A stretch of DNA of 64,000 nt from Streptomonospora mangrovi (GTDB lineage: Bacteria; Actinomycetota; Actinomycetes; Streptosporangiales; Streptosporangiaceae), in assembly GCF_027604915.1 (NCBI RefSeq), contig NZ_JAJAQC010000010.1, forward strand, positions 1 through 64,000. Direction: 5' to 3'. Below the pieces are notes generated by a model. It was not told where the DNA came from and did no database searches. It saw nothing but the letters and a program-made list of their open reading frames with translations. Shown in pieces: positions 18,352 to 26,689 of the stretch. The position numbers were made by a program, and so were the translations under genes. The stretch's first letter is position 1. Every line of letters starts with the position of its first letter.

Positions 18352-20652
18352 ATGGACGACCAGGCCATGATCACCCGCGACCTCGCGCTGCGGGTGTGCG
18401 GCAACGCCACCGAGTTCGACGCAAGCTGGATCGAGGCCGACTCCAAGACCGTCGTCCCCTTCACGGCCCCCCGCGACACCGCGCTGATCGAGCGGGTCGT
18501 GGCCGCCGGTCGGGCGCTCGGTGTGGAGCGACTGCTGGTCTGCCGCACCCGCGCCGAGTACGCCTACGAGCCCGTCACCGAGGTCGCCGCCGACTCCCGC
18601 AGCGTGGTGCACGTGATCCGCAGTTGGGGCTCCGAACCCACCGACGTGCTCGTCGCCGTCGAGGACCTCTCCGCCGCCGTGATCGTGACCGCCACGACGC
18701 TGACCGTGGCCGCCGGACCCGAGGACTTCCTGCGCCCCCTGGTGGGCGCCGACATCGAGGCCGCGCGCACCGCGTTCGCCGAGGAGGCGCGCGAGACCCG
18801 CGACCCCGAACTCCTGCGCGCCGCCCAGCAGTACAACTGCCTGGAGACCGGCGCCCGCCACGCCCGAGCGCCGCGCGGGCCGGGTCCCGACCTCGCCGAG
18901 CGCCTCACCGTGCGGGCGGCGGCCCGGCGCGAGAGCGGCGCCGCCGGTCCGCTGCGGACCCTGCGCGGCGCATGGGCCTGGGCCATGCTCGCCGTGCTGC
19001 TGGCCGCCCCCTTCTTCGTGCCCGGCACCGCCGCAGCCGTGCCGGTGGCGGCGGGCGCGCTGTGGCTCCTGGCCCAGTTGGCGTGGCTGTCGCGGTCGCG
19101 CACCGTGGCGTTCGCGACGCTGGTGCGCGTCCTGCTGCTGGGCGCGCTGCTGGTGTGGCCGGTCGCCCTGGTGGAGAACGCCGCCTCGGCCGCCCTGGGT
19201 GTGGAGACGTGGGTGTCGGCCACCTACATCGCCGTGGCCGTGGAGGAGGCGGCCAAGCTGCTGCCGCTGCTCCTGCTGCGGATCCCCGCCCGCCGCCGCT
19301 TCCGCCGCATGGCCGCCGTGGACTACCTGCTGCTGGCCGCCGCCTCCGGCGCCGGATTCCAGCTCGCCGAGACCCTGCTGCGCGCCCTGCCGCAGGGGCC
19401 GTGGGGCGGCGTGGTGCCGCTGCCCGCGCCCGCGCTGCTCGCGTTCCTGCCCGGCGGCGTGGTGATGCCGCACGCGGGCGTGGAGTTCGCCGGGCACGCC
19501 GTGCTCACCGGCCTGATCGGCGCGGGCATCGGCCTGGCCGTGGTGGGCCGCCGCCGCCACGGCCTGTGGCTGTGGCTGGTGCCGTTCGCGGCGGTGTGGC
19601 TGGCGGTCCTGGACCACATGGTGTTCAACGCCGCCGTCGCCGAGGTCGAGTTGGGCGCGCCGCTGGAGCTGCACCCGGCCACGGCCGTGTTCTACGGGCT
19701 CACCGGCTCCGGCGGGGCGGCCCGGTGGCTGCTGGCGGCGCTGCTGCTGTGGTGCGTGCTGCTGGACTACCGGATGGCGCGCGCCGCCGCCGACGTCACC
19801 CCGCCGCTGCCGGGCGAGCCCCCGCTGGGCGGGCTGCGCCGCCGGGCCTACGGCCGGGCGATCCGGCTCGGCGTGCGCGTGCCCGGCGACATCGCGCCGG
19901 TGTTCCGCTGGGCCGCGCTGGTGTGGGCGCGGCTGCCGCTGCGCCTGGCGCTCACGGCCTCGGCCGTGCTCCACGAGGCGGCGGTGCAACTGGTGGCCGC
20001 CCGGCGCGGGCTGGGCGAACTGGGCACGGCCTGGCGGTTCCTGCGGGAGCGCCGGGCCTACGCGATGGGCGCCGCGCGGTCGGGGGACCGGCCCTGGCGG
20101 CGGTTCCCGCCCCGCGAGGAGCTGCGCTCGGTGGCCCAGCGGCTGGAGGAGTCGCTGCTGGGCGGTGCCGCCGCCGTTGCCGCCGCGGCGGCGGTGGTGG
20201 TGGCCGCCGCGGTGGTGGGGGCGGGGTGGCCGCCCGCCGGGCCGGAGAGTGCGCTCGGACCCGGTCGGGCGGCCGCCGGCTACGCGGCGGAGGCCGTACG
20301 CCACGCGGACGGCTGGCAGGACCGCGCCGCCGAAGCGGCCGGGGCCCTGCCCCCGACCGCCCCCGCCTACGCGGCGGAGGCGGTGTCTCATGGCCAGGGG
20401 TGGTACGCCGCGCTGCCACCGGCCCAGGTGCCGTGGGTGTGGGCGTGGTGCGTGGCGCTGGTGAGTCTGCTGGCGGTGGGGTGGTCGGTGCCGCACGCCT
20501 ATCCGCGCCTGCGGGTGTTCCTGCGCGAACCCGGCCGGATGGCGGGGCGGGTGCTGGGGGCGTTCGCGCCGGGGCAGGTGCCCTACGCGATTGCGGGGCT
20601 GGCGGGGCTGCTGCTGCCGCGCGGGGTGGACCGGCTGCTGCGGCACCGCTGA
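18352..20652 (+). CDS. PrsW family intramembrane metalloprotease, large form
   Basis: 766 residues from the ATG at 18352 (AGGGGG four bases upstream). Residues 1-200 form a soluble domain without recognised motifs. A polytopic region follows with the PrsW signatures in order: EEAAK at 298-302, an ASGAGFQLAE helix near 340, HAGVEFAGHAVLTG near 380-395, and LDHMVFN near 420. These Glu and His residues are the presumed zinc site for cleaving membrane proteins such as anti-sigma factors. Another 330 residues with several more hydrophobic segments follow; Bacillus PrsW is only about 220 residues. No anti-sigma factor is adjacent, so the substrate is unknown. Confidence 0.85.
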   Translation: MDDQAMITRDLALRVCGNATEFDASWIEADSKTVVPFTAPRDTALIERVVAAGRALGVERLLVCRTRAEYAYEPVTEVAADSRSVVHVIRSWGSEPTDVLVAVEDLSAAVIVTATTLTVAAGPEDFLRPLVGADIEAARTAFAEEARETRDPELLRAAQQYNCLETGARHARAPRGPGPDLAERLTVRAAARRESGAAGPLRTLRGAWAWAMLAVLLAAPFFVPGTAAAVPVAAGALWLLAQLAWLSRSRTVAFATLVRVLLLGALLVWPVALVENAASAALGVETWVSATYIAVAVEEAAKLLPLLLLRIPARRRFRRMAAVDYLLLAAASGAGFQLAETLLRALPQGPWGGVVPLPAPALLAFLPGGVVMPHAGVEFAGHAVLTGLIGAGIGLAVVGRRRHGLWLWLVPFAAVWLAVLDHMVFNAAVAEVELGAPLELHPATAVFYGLTGSGGAARWLLAALLLWCVLLDYRMARAAADVTPPLPGEPPLGGLRRRAYGRAIRLGVRVPGDIAPVFRWAALVWARLPLRLALTASAVLHEAAVQLVAARRGLGELGTAWRFLRERRAYAMGAARSGDRPWRRFPPREELRSVAQRLEESLLGGAAAVAAAAAVVVAAAVVGAGWPPAGPESALGPGRAAAGYAAEAVRHADGWQDRAAEAAGALPPTAPAYAAEAVSHGQGWYAALPPAQVPWVWAWCVALVSLLAVGWSVPHAYPRLRVFLREPGRMAGRVLGAFAPGQVPYAIAGLAGLLLPRGVDRLLRHR

Positions 20653-20653
20653 G

Positions 20654-20681
20654 GCGCGCGGTCGGTCCTCCGGCCGCGCGC
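20654..20681. terminator. Hairpin between converging prsW-like and His-rich genes
   Basis: The 8-base arms GCGCGCGG (20654-20661) and CCGCGCGC (20674-20681) begin two bases after the stop of the protease gene and can serve both converging genes. Confidence 0.55.
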
Positions 20682-20716
20682 CCGGCCGCGCCTACGGGCG
20701 GTGGCCCGTGCGCGGG

Positions 20717-21256
20717 TCAGTCGCCCTGGTGGCCGCGCCAGCCCCGGTTGTCGCCGACCGCGTCGCGGTCGGCGTCGGGGCCGTGCTCGTGGCCGTGGCC
20801 GTAGCCGTAGTAGCCGTCGTGGCCGTGACCGTCCTTGACGTCGCCGTGGCCGTGACCGTCCTTCACGTCACCGTGACCGTGGCCGTCCTTCACGTCGCCG
20901 TGGCCGTCGTGACCCGGCTTGCCGGAGTCGTGGCCGGGGCCGGGCTTGCCGGATTCGGGCCCGGCCTCGGGGCCGCGCACGACGTCGTGGCCGTCCTGCC
21001 CGTGGCCGGGTCGGCCGGAGTCGTGGCCTTCGTGACCTTCGTGGCCCGGCTTGCCGTGGTCGTGGCCGTAGTAGCCGTCGTAGTCCTTGCCCCATGCGCC
21101 GCGCTCCTGCGGCATGGTCTCCTGGTGGTCCCGATGCTCGTGGCCGTAGTATCCGTTCGCGCCGTCGGCCTGCGCCGAGGCTGCGCCGGCCATGGCGATG
21201 GCGGCACCGGCGGCGGCGCAGAAGGCGGCGGTGGCGACGGTTCGTTTCAGAGACAC
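20717..21256 (-). CDS. Secreted His/Gly/Asp-rich repeat protein, probably metal-binding
   Basis: 179 residues. A signal peptide (about 1-30) is cut after an Ala-rich stretch. The mature part is almost entirely Gly, His, Asp, Lys and Tyr: GYYGHEHRDH, YGHDHGKPGHEGHEGHDS, and near residues 120-150 three nearly exact copies of an eight-residue unit HGDVKDGH. No catalytic domain is visible. The composition suggests binding of Zn, Ni, Cu or Co outside the cell, but that is inference. It lies downstream of nothing on its own strand and beside the molybdate operon, which could be coincidence. Direct repeats lie just upstream of its start. Confidence 0.7.
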   Translation of the reverse strand: MSLKRTVATAAFCAAAGAAIAMAGAASAQADGANGYYGHEHRDHQETMPQERGAWGKDYDGYYGHDHGKPGHEGHEGHDSGRPGHGQDGHDVVRGPEAGPESGKPGPGHDSGKPGHDGHGDVKDGHGHGDVKDGHGHGDVKDGHGHDGYYGYGHGHEHGPDADRDAVGDNRGWRGHQGD

Positions 21257-21270
21257 GAAGGATCCCCTCG

Positions 21271-21309
21271 GTAATCAGTTGACTACTGACGGTGACAACT
21301 GTAATCAGT
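21271..21309 (-). promoter_or_regulatory. Direct and inverted repeats upstream of the His-rich gene
   Basis: GTAATCAGT occurs at 21271-21279 and 21301-21309, exactly 30 bases apart (about three helical turns). CAGTTG (21276-21281) and CAACTG (21296-21301) add an inverted pair. On the minus strand TTGTCA, 17 bases and ATTACC give a possible promoter overlapping the repeats. This is a candidate binding site for a metal-responsive regulator. Confidence 0.45.
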
Positions 21310-21414
21310 CGTGCCGCACACCACCAGCACCGTCCACAAGGGGGCGAACCGGCGTGTCCGCCGCGCCGCGCGGCATCGTAACCGCAGGTCAGACGGGATA
21401 TGACGCGCCGGCGG

Positions 21415-22458
21415 TCAAGCCGGGTAGCAGCGCACCTCCGCCGCCTTCACCGCCGCCCACACCGGGGTGCCGGTGTCCAGCCGCAGCTCGGCCAGCGCCG
21501 CCGGCGTGATGTCGGCGCGCAGCGGCAGCGGGCCGTCGAGGTGCACCCGCACCTGGTCGCCGAACCGCTCCACGCCCTCGGTCCGCAGCCGCCACAGGTT
21601 GCGCGGCGAGCCGTCGGGCCGCTCGCGGTAGAGGGCGACCGCGCGCGGCGGGAACGCCACGAACACCTCGCCCGCGCGCGGCTCGGGCAGCGCCACCTCC
21701 GCGCCGGCGCCCGCCACCTCCACCCGCGTGCCGTGCGCGGTGCCCCGGTACAGGTTGAGGCCCACCAGCCGCGCCACGTACCCGGTGCGCGGGTGCTGGG
21801 CGACGTCGCCGGGGGCGCCCTCCTGCACCACGCGGCCCGCCTCCACCACCGTGATCCGGTCGGCCAGCACCATCGCGTCCAGCGGGTCGTGGGTGACCAG
21901 CACGGTCGCGCAGTCCAGGTCGGCGAGGTGCCGGCGCAGTTCGGCGCGCACTCCTGCGCGGGTGTGCACGTCCAGCGCCGCCAGCGGTTCGTCCAGCAGC
22001 AGCAGCCGGGGCCGCACCGCCAGCGCGCGGGCCAGCGCCACCCGCTGCGCCTGCCCGCCCGACAGCGCGCGCGGCCGGGCGCGGGCGAACGCGGCCAGGC
22101 CCACCCGCTCCAGTAGTCGTGCCGCCGCCGCGCGCGCCTCGGCCCGGCCCGCCCCCGCGCAGCGCGGCCCGAACGCCACGTTGTCCAGCGCGCTGAGGTG
22201 GTCGAACAGCAGGTAGTCCTGGAACACCATGCCCACCGGCCGCCGCTCGGGCGGCGCGGTGGTGACGTCGCGGCCGTCGAGCCGGACGTGCCCGCCGGTC
22301 AGCGACTCCAGCCCGGCCAGGGCGCGCAGCGCCGTGGACTTGCCCGCACCGTTGGGGCCCAGCAGCGCCACGACCTCGCCGGGCCGCGCGCGCAGCGCGG
22401 CGTCCAGCCGGAACTCCCCCCGGTCCACCACCAGGCGCGCGTCCAGCCCGGCGCTCAC
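21415..22458 (-). CDS. modC: Molybdate ABC transporter ATP-binding protein
   Basis: 347 residues from a GTG whose last two bases plus A form the modB stop (GTGA overlap). The ATPase domain has Walker A GPNGAGKST at 34-42, a Q-loop FQDYLLFDH, the signature LSGGQAQRVALARAL and Walker B LLLLDEPLAALD. The C-terminal 100 residues carry the TOBE/Mop-type domain (ITPAALAELRLDTGTPVWAAVKAAEV), which binds molybdate in ModC and separates it from generic importers. It energises uptake of molybdate or tungstate with ModB and ModA. An open frame upstream of the GTG lies over modB and is not coding. Confidence 0.93.
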   Translation of the reverse strand: MSAGLDARLVVDRGEFRLDAALRARPGEVVALLGPNGAGKSTALRALAGLESLTGGHVRLDGRDVTTAPPERRPVGMVFQDYLLFDHLSALDNVAFGPRCAGAGRAEARAAAARLLERVGLAAFARARPRALSGGQAQRVALARALAVRPRLLLLDEPLAALDVHTRAGVRAELRRHLADLDCATVLVTHDPLDAMVLADRITVVEAGRVVQEGAPGDVAQHPRTGYVARLVGLNLYRGTAHGTRVEVAGAGAEVALPEPRAGEVFVAFPPRAVALYRERPDGSPRNLWRLRTEGVERFGDQVRVHLDGPLPLRADITPAALAELRLDTGTPVWAAVKAAEVRCYPA

Positions 22459-23315
22459 AGCGCGCCCGTCCAGCGGTCGCGCAGCGCCACCAGGACCCCC
22501 AGCGACACCGCCAGCAGCACCAGGCTGAGCACGATCGCCGACTCCGGGCTCTCCTGCATCGCCAGGTACACCGCCAGCGGCATCGTCTGGGTGCGCCCGG
22601 GGAAGTTGCCCGCGAACGTGATGGTGGCGCCGAACTCCCCGAGGGCGCGCGCCCACGCCAGCACCGCCCCGGCCGCCACCCCAGGCGCGACCATCGGCAG
22701 GGTCACCCGCCAGAAGACCACCGCCCGCGAGGCGCCCAGCGTGGCGGCGGCCTCCTCATACCGGCGGTCGGCGCCGCGCAGCGCCCCCTCCACGCTGATC
22801 ACCAGGAACGGCATGGCCACGAACACCTGCGCCAGCACCACCGCCGCCGGGGTGAACGGCAGGCTCACCCCGAACCAGGCGTCGAGGTAGCCGCCGACCA
22901 GGCCGCGCCGCCCCAGGGCCAGCAGCAGCGCCACACCGCCCACCACCGGCGGGATCACCATCGGCACGGTCACCAGCGCGCGCACCAGGCGCCGCCCGGG
23001 GAACGCGGTGCGCGCCAGCAGCCAGGCCAGCGGCACCCCCAGCAGCACCGACACCGCCGTGGCGGCCGTGGCGGTGGTCAGCGACAGCCACAGGGCGCCG
23101 CGCACCTCGGGCAGCAGCAGCCGGGTGCCCAGCGAGGCCCACGGAGCGCGGACGAGCAGCCCGGCGAAGGGCAGCACCAGGAACGCCAGCCCGATCAGCG
23201 CCGGCACCACCAGCGGCCAGGGGAACCGGCCGGCGCGCACGCGCAGGGCCGCCGCGCGGCGGGTGCCGGCGGCCTCGGGCGGCGCCGCCTCAGCGGGCGG
23301 TGAACCCGGCGTCAC
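22455..23315 (-). CDS. modB: Molybdate ABC transporter permease
   Basis: 286 residues from a GTG at 23315 that overlaps the end of modA by 26 bases. There are about six membrane segments. The importer loop EEAAATLGASRAVVFWRVTLPMVAPGVAAGAVLAWARALGEFGATITFAGN contains the EAA motif and the GEFGAT sequence characteristic of ModB, and the ALWLSLTTATAATAVSVLLGVPLAWLLAR start of the domain is also typical. The start is not marked by a good ribosome-binding site; translational coupling to modA is likely. An alternative GTG lies about 75 bases further in. Confidence 0.92.
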   Translation of the reverse strand: MTPGSPPAEAAPPEAAGTRRAAALRVRAGRFPWPLVVPALIGLAFLVLPFAGLLVRAPWASLGTRLLLPEVRGALWLSLTTATAATAVSVLLGVPLAWLLARTAFPGRRLVRALVTVPMVIPPVVGGVALLLALGRRGLVGGYLDAWFGVSLPFTPAAVVLAQVFVAMPFLVISVEGALRGADRRYEEAAATLGASRAVVFWRVTLPMVAPGVAAGAVLAWARALGEFGATITFAGNFPGRTQTMPLAVYLAMQESPESAIVLSLVLLAVSLGVLVALRDRWTGAL

Positions 23316-24393
23316 GGAACACCCGCTGGGCGTCGGCCGAGCACACCCAGTCGACCCAGTCCCGGGCCAGGCCGGGGTGGGGTGCCTCGGCCAGCACGGC
23401 GATGGGGTAGTCGTTGGCGGCGCCGGCGGCTTCATCGAAGGGGATCCCCTCGACCGCGTCGCCGGCCAGGACGTCGGTGCGGTAGACGAGGGCGGCGTCG
23501 ACCTCGCCGAGCTCGACCTTGGTGAGCGCGGCCTTGACGTCTTCCTCCAGCGAGACGGGCGTGACGCGCACCCCGGCGGCGTCCAGCGCCTGGGCCGCCG
23601 CCGCGCCGCAGGGGACCTCCTCGGCGCACAGCGCCACGGCCACTCCGGGGTCGGCGAGGTCGGCCAGGCCCGTGATGCCGGCCGGGTTGCCGCGCGGCAC
23701 CGCGATCTCCAGGGTGTTGCGGACAAACACCACGGGCTCGCCGGCGGTGTTGCCGGCCTCGGCGACGGAGTCCATGGTGCGGGCGTCGGCCGAGGCGAAC
23801 ACGTCGGCGGGCGCGCCCTCGTTGATCTGCGCGGCGAGCTGGGAGCTGCCGGCGAAGCCGAACTCCACCTCGGTGCCGGGGTGGTCGCGCTCGAAGCGTT
23901 CGCCCAGCTCCTCGAAGGTGCCGGTGAGGGAGGCGGCGGCGAACACGGTCAGCGTGCGGCCGGGGGAGTCCGCGCCGCCCGCGCCGCCACCGTCCACGGG
24001 CGCGCAGCCGGCCAGGGCCGCCAGCGCGGCGGCCACCAGCACACCGGCCGCCGCGCGCGGCCGGGCGGGGGAGCGGTCGGCGGAGCGGGCGCGCCCGGCA
24101 GGCCGCCCAGGGCGGGTTTTATGGATACTCGCCCTGCCGCGCGGCCGCGTCGGGTAGGAGTTCTCACTCTCGCCGCGTTTTCTGGGCTCCTGCCGGGCGA
24201 TCTCGGCGGAGCCGGCCCGCAAGGGGAGGGCGACAGGGAACCACCCTGACTCCCTCCTGGGCCTTGCGAGAGCGCCACCGGTCCCTGTCCGGCGCCCCGC
24301 GCGGGGCCGCTCCGCGCCAGGCGCGGGGGCACATGCGCGTGCGCCGCTCGCTCCGGGCGGGTGGGGATTCTCCCTGAAACGCGCCCTAGCCAT
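23290..24393 (-). CDS. modA: Molybdate ABC transporter substrate-binding lipoprotein
   Basis: The certain part starts near 24115: a basic stretch, a hydrophobic segment and the lipobox LAALAGC (near 24000), then a mature binding protein with LTVFAAASLTGTFEEL, FGFAGSSQLAAQI, GAPADVFASAD and VFVRNTLEIAVP, all ModA hallmarks. It captures molybdate or tungstate outside the membrane. No ATG, GTG or TTG occurs in frame between 24200 and the middle of the signal peptide. The only good start is the ATG at 24393, overlapping the stop of the regulator gene by eight bases. It would add about 95 residues rich in rare codons that lie over strong hairpins, so I give 24393 as the outer limit and doubt it. 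Confidence 0.8.
   Translation of the reverse strand: MARARFRENPHPPGASGARACAPAPGAERPRAGRRTGTGGALARPRRESGWFPVALPLRAGSAEIARQEPRKRGESENSYPTRPRGRASIHKTRPGRPAGRARSADRSPARPRAAAGVLVAAALAALAGCAPVDGGGAGGADSPGRTLTVFAAASLTGTFEELGERFERDHPGTEVEFGFAGSSQLAAQINEGAPADVFASADARTMDSVAEAGNTAGEPVVFVRNTLEIAVPRGNPAGITGLADLADPGVAVALCAEEVPCGAAAAQALDAAGVRVTPVSLEEDVKAALTKVELGEVDAALVYRTDVLAGDAVEGIPFDEAAGAANDYPIAVLAEAPHPGLARDWVDWVCSADAQRVFRDAGFTAR
24219..24289 (-). promoter_or_regulatory. Structured leader of modABC with two mutually exclusive hairpins
   Basis: In the minus-strand transcript GACAGGGA (24289-24282) can pair with TCCCTGTC (24239-24232). Alternatively GCAAGG/CCTTGC, AGGG/CCCT and CAGGG/CCCTG nest into one long hairpin between 24267 and 24219. 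Both use the same CAGGG/CCCTG bases, so only one can form. This is riboswitch or attenuator architecture in front of a metal-uptake gene. I cannot assign it to a known riboswitch class. Confidence 0.45.
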
Positions 24394-24796
24394 GGCGTCG
24401 CCCCCGGGGGGTCTCGTTCTCCACGACCACGGTGGTCGACTTGACGACCGCCACGGCCGGCGATCCGACCTCCAGCCCGAGTTCGTCGGCGGCCTCGCGG
24501 CTCATCAGCGACACCACCCGGTGGGGGCCGGCCTGGATCTCGACCTGGGCCATGACGTCGCCGCGCACCACGGCGGTGACCAGGCCGCGGAAGCGGTTGC
24601 GCGCCGAGGAGACCTCGCGCGCGGGGTCGTCGCCGGGGTCGGCGCGCACGAACGCCGCGAGCTGGGCGCCCTCGACCGTGCGGTGCCCGTGGGAGTCGCG
24701 CTCGGCGGGCAGCCGCCCGGAGTCGATCCAGCGGCGCACGGTGTCGCCGCTGACGCCCAGGAGTTGGGCGACCTCGCTGATCCGGAACTTCGGCAC
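24386..24796 (-). CDS. MerR-type HTH plus TOBE domain molybdate-responsive regulator
   Basis: 136 residues from the GTG at 24796. The N-terminal half (4-60) is a MerR/excisionase-like helix-turn-helix: FRISEVAQLLGVSGDTVRRWIDSGRLP with an HRTV wing. The C-terminal half (about 70-132) is a Mop/TOBE domain (RNRFRGLVTAVVRGDVMAQVEIQAGPHRVVSLMSREAADELGLEVGSPAVAVVKSTTVVV) that binds molybdate or a related oxyanion. The combination is the actinobacterial counterpart of ModE, and its place directly upstream of modABC on the same strand fits. A TACATT box sits seven bases before the GTG, so the message may be nearly leaderless. An upstream Arg-rich extension of the frame is not coding. Confidence 0.88.
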   Translation of the reverse strand: MPKFRISEVAQLLGVSGDTVRRWIDSGRLPAERDSHGHRTVEGAQLAAFVRADPGDDPAREVSSARNRFRGLVTAVVRGDVMAQVEIQAGPHRVVSLMSREAADELGLEVGSPAVAVVKSTTVVVENETPRGRRHG

Positions 24797-25053
24797 GCCC
24801 TGAATGTACCTCTTGCGCACGCCAAGGGGAACCGCCCTTTTCTCGGGCTTTTGCGAGGCTGTGCGGCGGTCTGCCCTCGCAGCCGCGCCCCGGGTAGCGG
24901 TAGCACCACCCCCGCGCCACGTGGTGCCGCCATGGCCGGCGCCGCCGCGCCCTCGTACCGTTGTCGAATAAAGGGCCGGCCACCGGCCCGGCACAACCGA
25001 GGGCACGGCGCCCGCGCGCTCGCGCGGCGCCCAGCGGAGGGGCGGGCACCACG

Positions 25054-26685
25054 ATGGCGCGCAGCCGGGCGGCCACCGCCGCGCACAGCGGCCCCGCGGG
25101 GCGTCCCGCGCCCGCCGACACGGCCACCGGCGCCGGCACGGCCGCCGACGCCGACACCGCCGACGGCGCCGCACCCGCCGCCGCGGCCGTCCCCGCCCCC
25201 GCCACCCTCCTCGCCGCCGGCACCGCGTTCGCGCCCGCCACCCTCAGCGGGCGGCTGCTGGGCCTGCTGCACCTGCTGACCTCGTTCGCGCTGTCGGCCG
25301 TCTACCTGGTGCCGGCCTTCCTGGTCGCCGTCCCCGCCGTGGGGACCCTGTTCACCGTCATCGCCGCGCTCACCGACACCCCCCGGCCCATCGGCACCCT
25401 GGCGGGCGACCTCCCGCCGCTCCCGGTGCTCCCCGAACTCCCCGCACCCCCCGACCGGCCCGATCCCCCCGGCCGCCCGGGCGAGGGCGCCGAGGCCGCC
25501 GGACCGGTTGCCACCGCCGTGGAGACCCTCGTGGGCTCCTCCGCCAACGGCCCCTCGCCGCTGTTCGTCGCCGTGCTGGCCATCGCGCTGTCGGCCGCCG
25601 CCACCCTGCTCGCCCGCCTGGCCTGCCACATCCAGCGCCGCCGCCTCGAAGACGTCTTCGGCATCGTGGAGTCCGGCGCGCCGCGCACCGCCGCACCGCT
25701 GCCCTGGCCGCTGCGCGCCCTGGTCTACCTCTACGGCCGCGACGCCTGGACCGCCGTCATGTGCTGCACGCTGACCGGGGTGCAGGGCGCGGTCTTCGGC
25801 GGCATCGCGCTGGGCCTGGTCGTCTACGGCATCGGCATGACGCTGGGCTCGCTGGTGGGCCTGGGCTACGCGCTGGCCAGCGAGTCGCTGGCCGTCGCCG
25901 GCTCGCCGCTGGTGTGGATCGCGCTGGGCCCGCTGGGCGTGTGCGTGGGCGTGTGGCTGGTGCCGCTGCTGGTGCGCATGGAGGTCGAGGTCAGCCGCAG
26001 GCTGCTGCTGGACGCGCCCGAGAACCTGATCCGCCGCCGCCTGGCCGAGGTGCAGGCCAGCCGCTCCCGCATGGTCGACGCCGCCGAGGCCGAGCGCCGC
26101 CGCATCGAGCGCGACCTGCACGACGGTGCCCAGCAGCGGCTGCTCGCCGTCACCATGACGCTCACCCGCGCCCGCGCCCGCGTCGACCGCGGCGGCGAAC
26201 CCGACCAGGTCCGCGCCCTGATCGACGAGGCGCAGGCCGAGGCCAAGGCGGTCATGGCCGACCTGCGCGACGTCGCCCGCGGCCTGCACCCGCGCGTCCT
26301 CACCGACCACGGCCTGGAGGCCGCCCTGCCGGTGGCCGCCGGCCGCTGCCCGGTGCCCGTCCAGGTCCGCGTGGACCTGCCCGAGCGGCCCAGCGCCCGC
26401 GCCGAGGGCGTCGCCTACTACGTGGCCAGCGAGGCGCTGACCAACGTCGCCAAGCACGCCGGCGCGCGCAGCGTCGTGGTCCGCGCCGAGCGCGTCGAGC
26501 GGCGCGGCGGCGCCCTGCTGCGGCTGGCGGTCCACGACGACGGCGCGGGCGGCGCCGACCCCGACTCCGGCAGCGGCCTCTACGGTCTGTGGGACCGTGT
26601 GAACGCGGTCGACGGCACGCTGTCGGTGCACAGCCCGCCCGGTGAGGGGACCGTCCTCACCGCCGAGATCCCCTGGAAGGCGTAG
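25054..26685 (+). CDS. Sensor histidine kinase (HisKA_3, NarL/LiaS-type)
   Basis: 543 residues from the ATG at 25054 (GGAGGGG about twelve bases upstream). An Ala/Pro-rich tail (1-60) leads to membrane segments near 65-110, 165-190 and 225-310; a Pro-rich loop lies between the first two. The dimerisation/phosphoacceptor helix is ERRRIERDLHDGAQQRLLAV with His356, followed by the HATPase domain with EALTNVAKHAGA (N box) and GSGLYGLWDRVNAVDG (G box). It would autophosphorylate and pass phosphate to the response regulator four bases downstream. The sensed signal is probably at the membrane itself, as in LiaS/VraS-like kinases with little extracellular sequence. Confidence 0.93.
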   Translation: MARSRAATAAHSGPAGRPAPADTATGAGTAADADTADGAAPAAAAVPAPATLLAAGTAFAPATLSGRLLGLLHLLTSFALSAVYLVPAFLVAVPAVGTLFTVIAALTDTPRPIGTLAGDLPPLPVLPELPAPPDRPDPPGRPGEGAEAAGPVATAVETLVGSSANGPSPLFVAVLAIALSAAATLLARLACHIQRRRLEDVFGIVESGAPRTAAPLPWPLRALVYLYGRDAWTAVMCCTLTGVQGAVFGGIALGLVVYGIGMTLGSLVGLGYALASESLAVAGSPLVWIALGPLGVCVGVWLVPLLVRMEVEVSRRLLLDAPENLIRRRLAEVQASRSRMVDAAEAERRRIERDLHDGAQQRLLAVTMTLTRARARVDRGGEPDQVRALIDEAQAEAKAVMADLRDVARGLHPRVLTDHGLEAALPVAAGRCPVPVQVRVDLPERPSARAEGVAYYVASEALTNVAKHAGARSVVVRAERVERRGGALLRLAVHDDGAGGADPDSGSGLYGLWDRVNAVDGTLSVHSPPGEGTVLTAEIPWKA

Positions 26686-26689
26686 GAAC

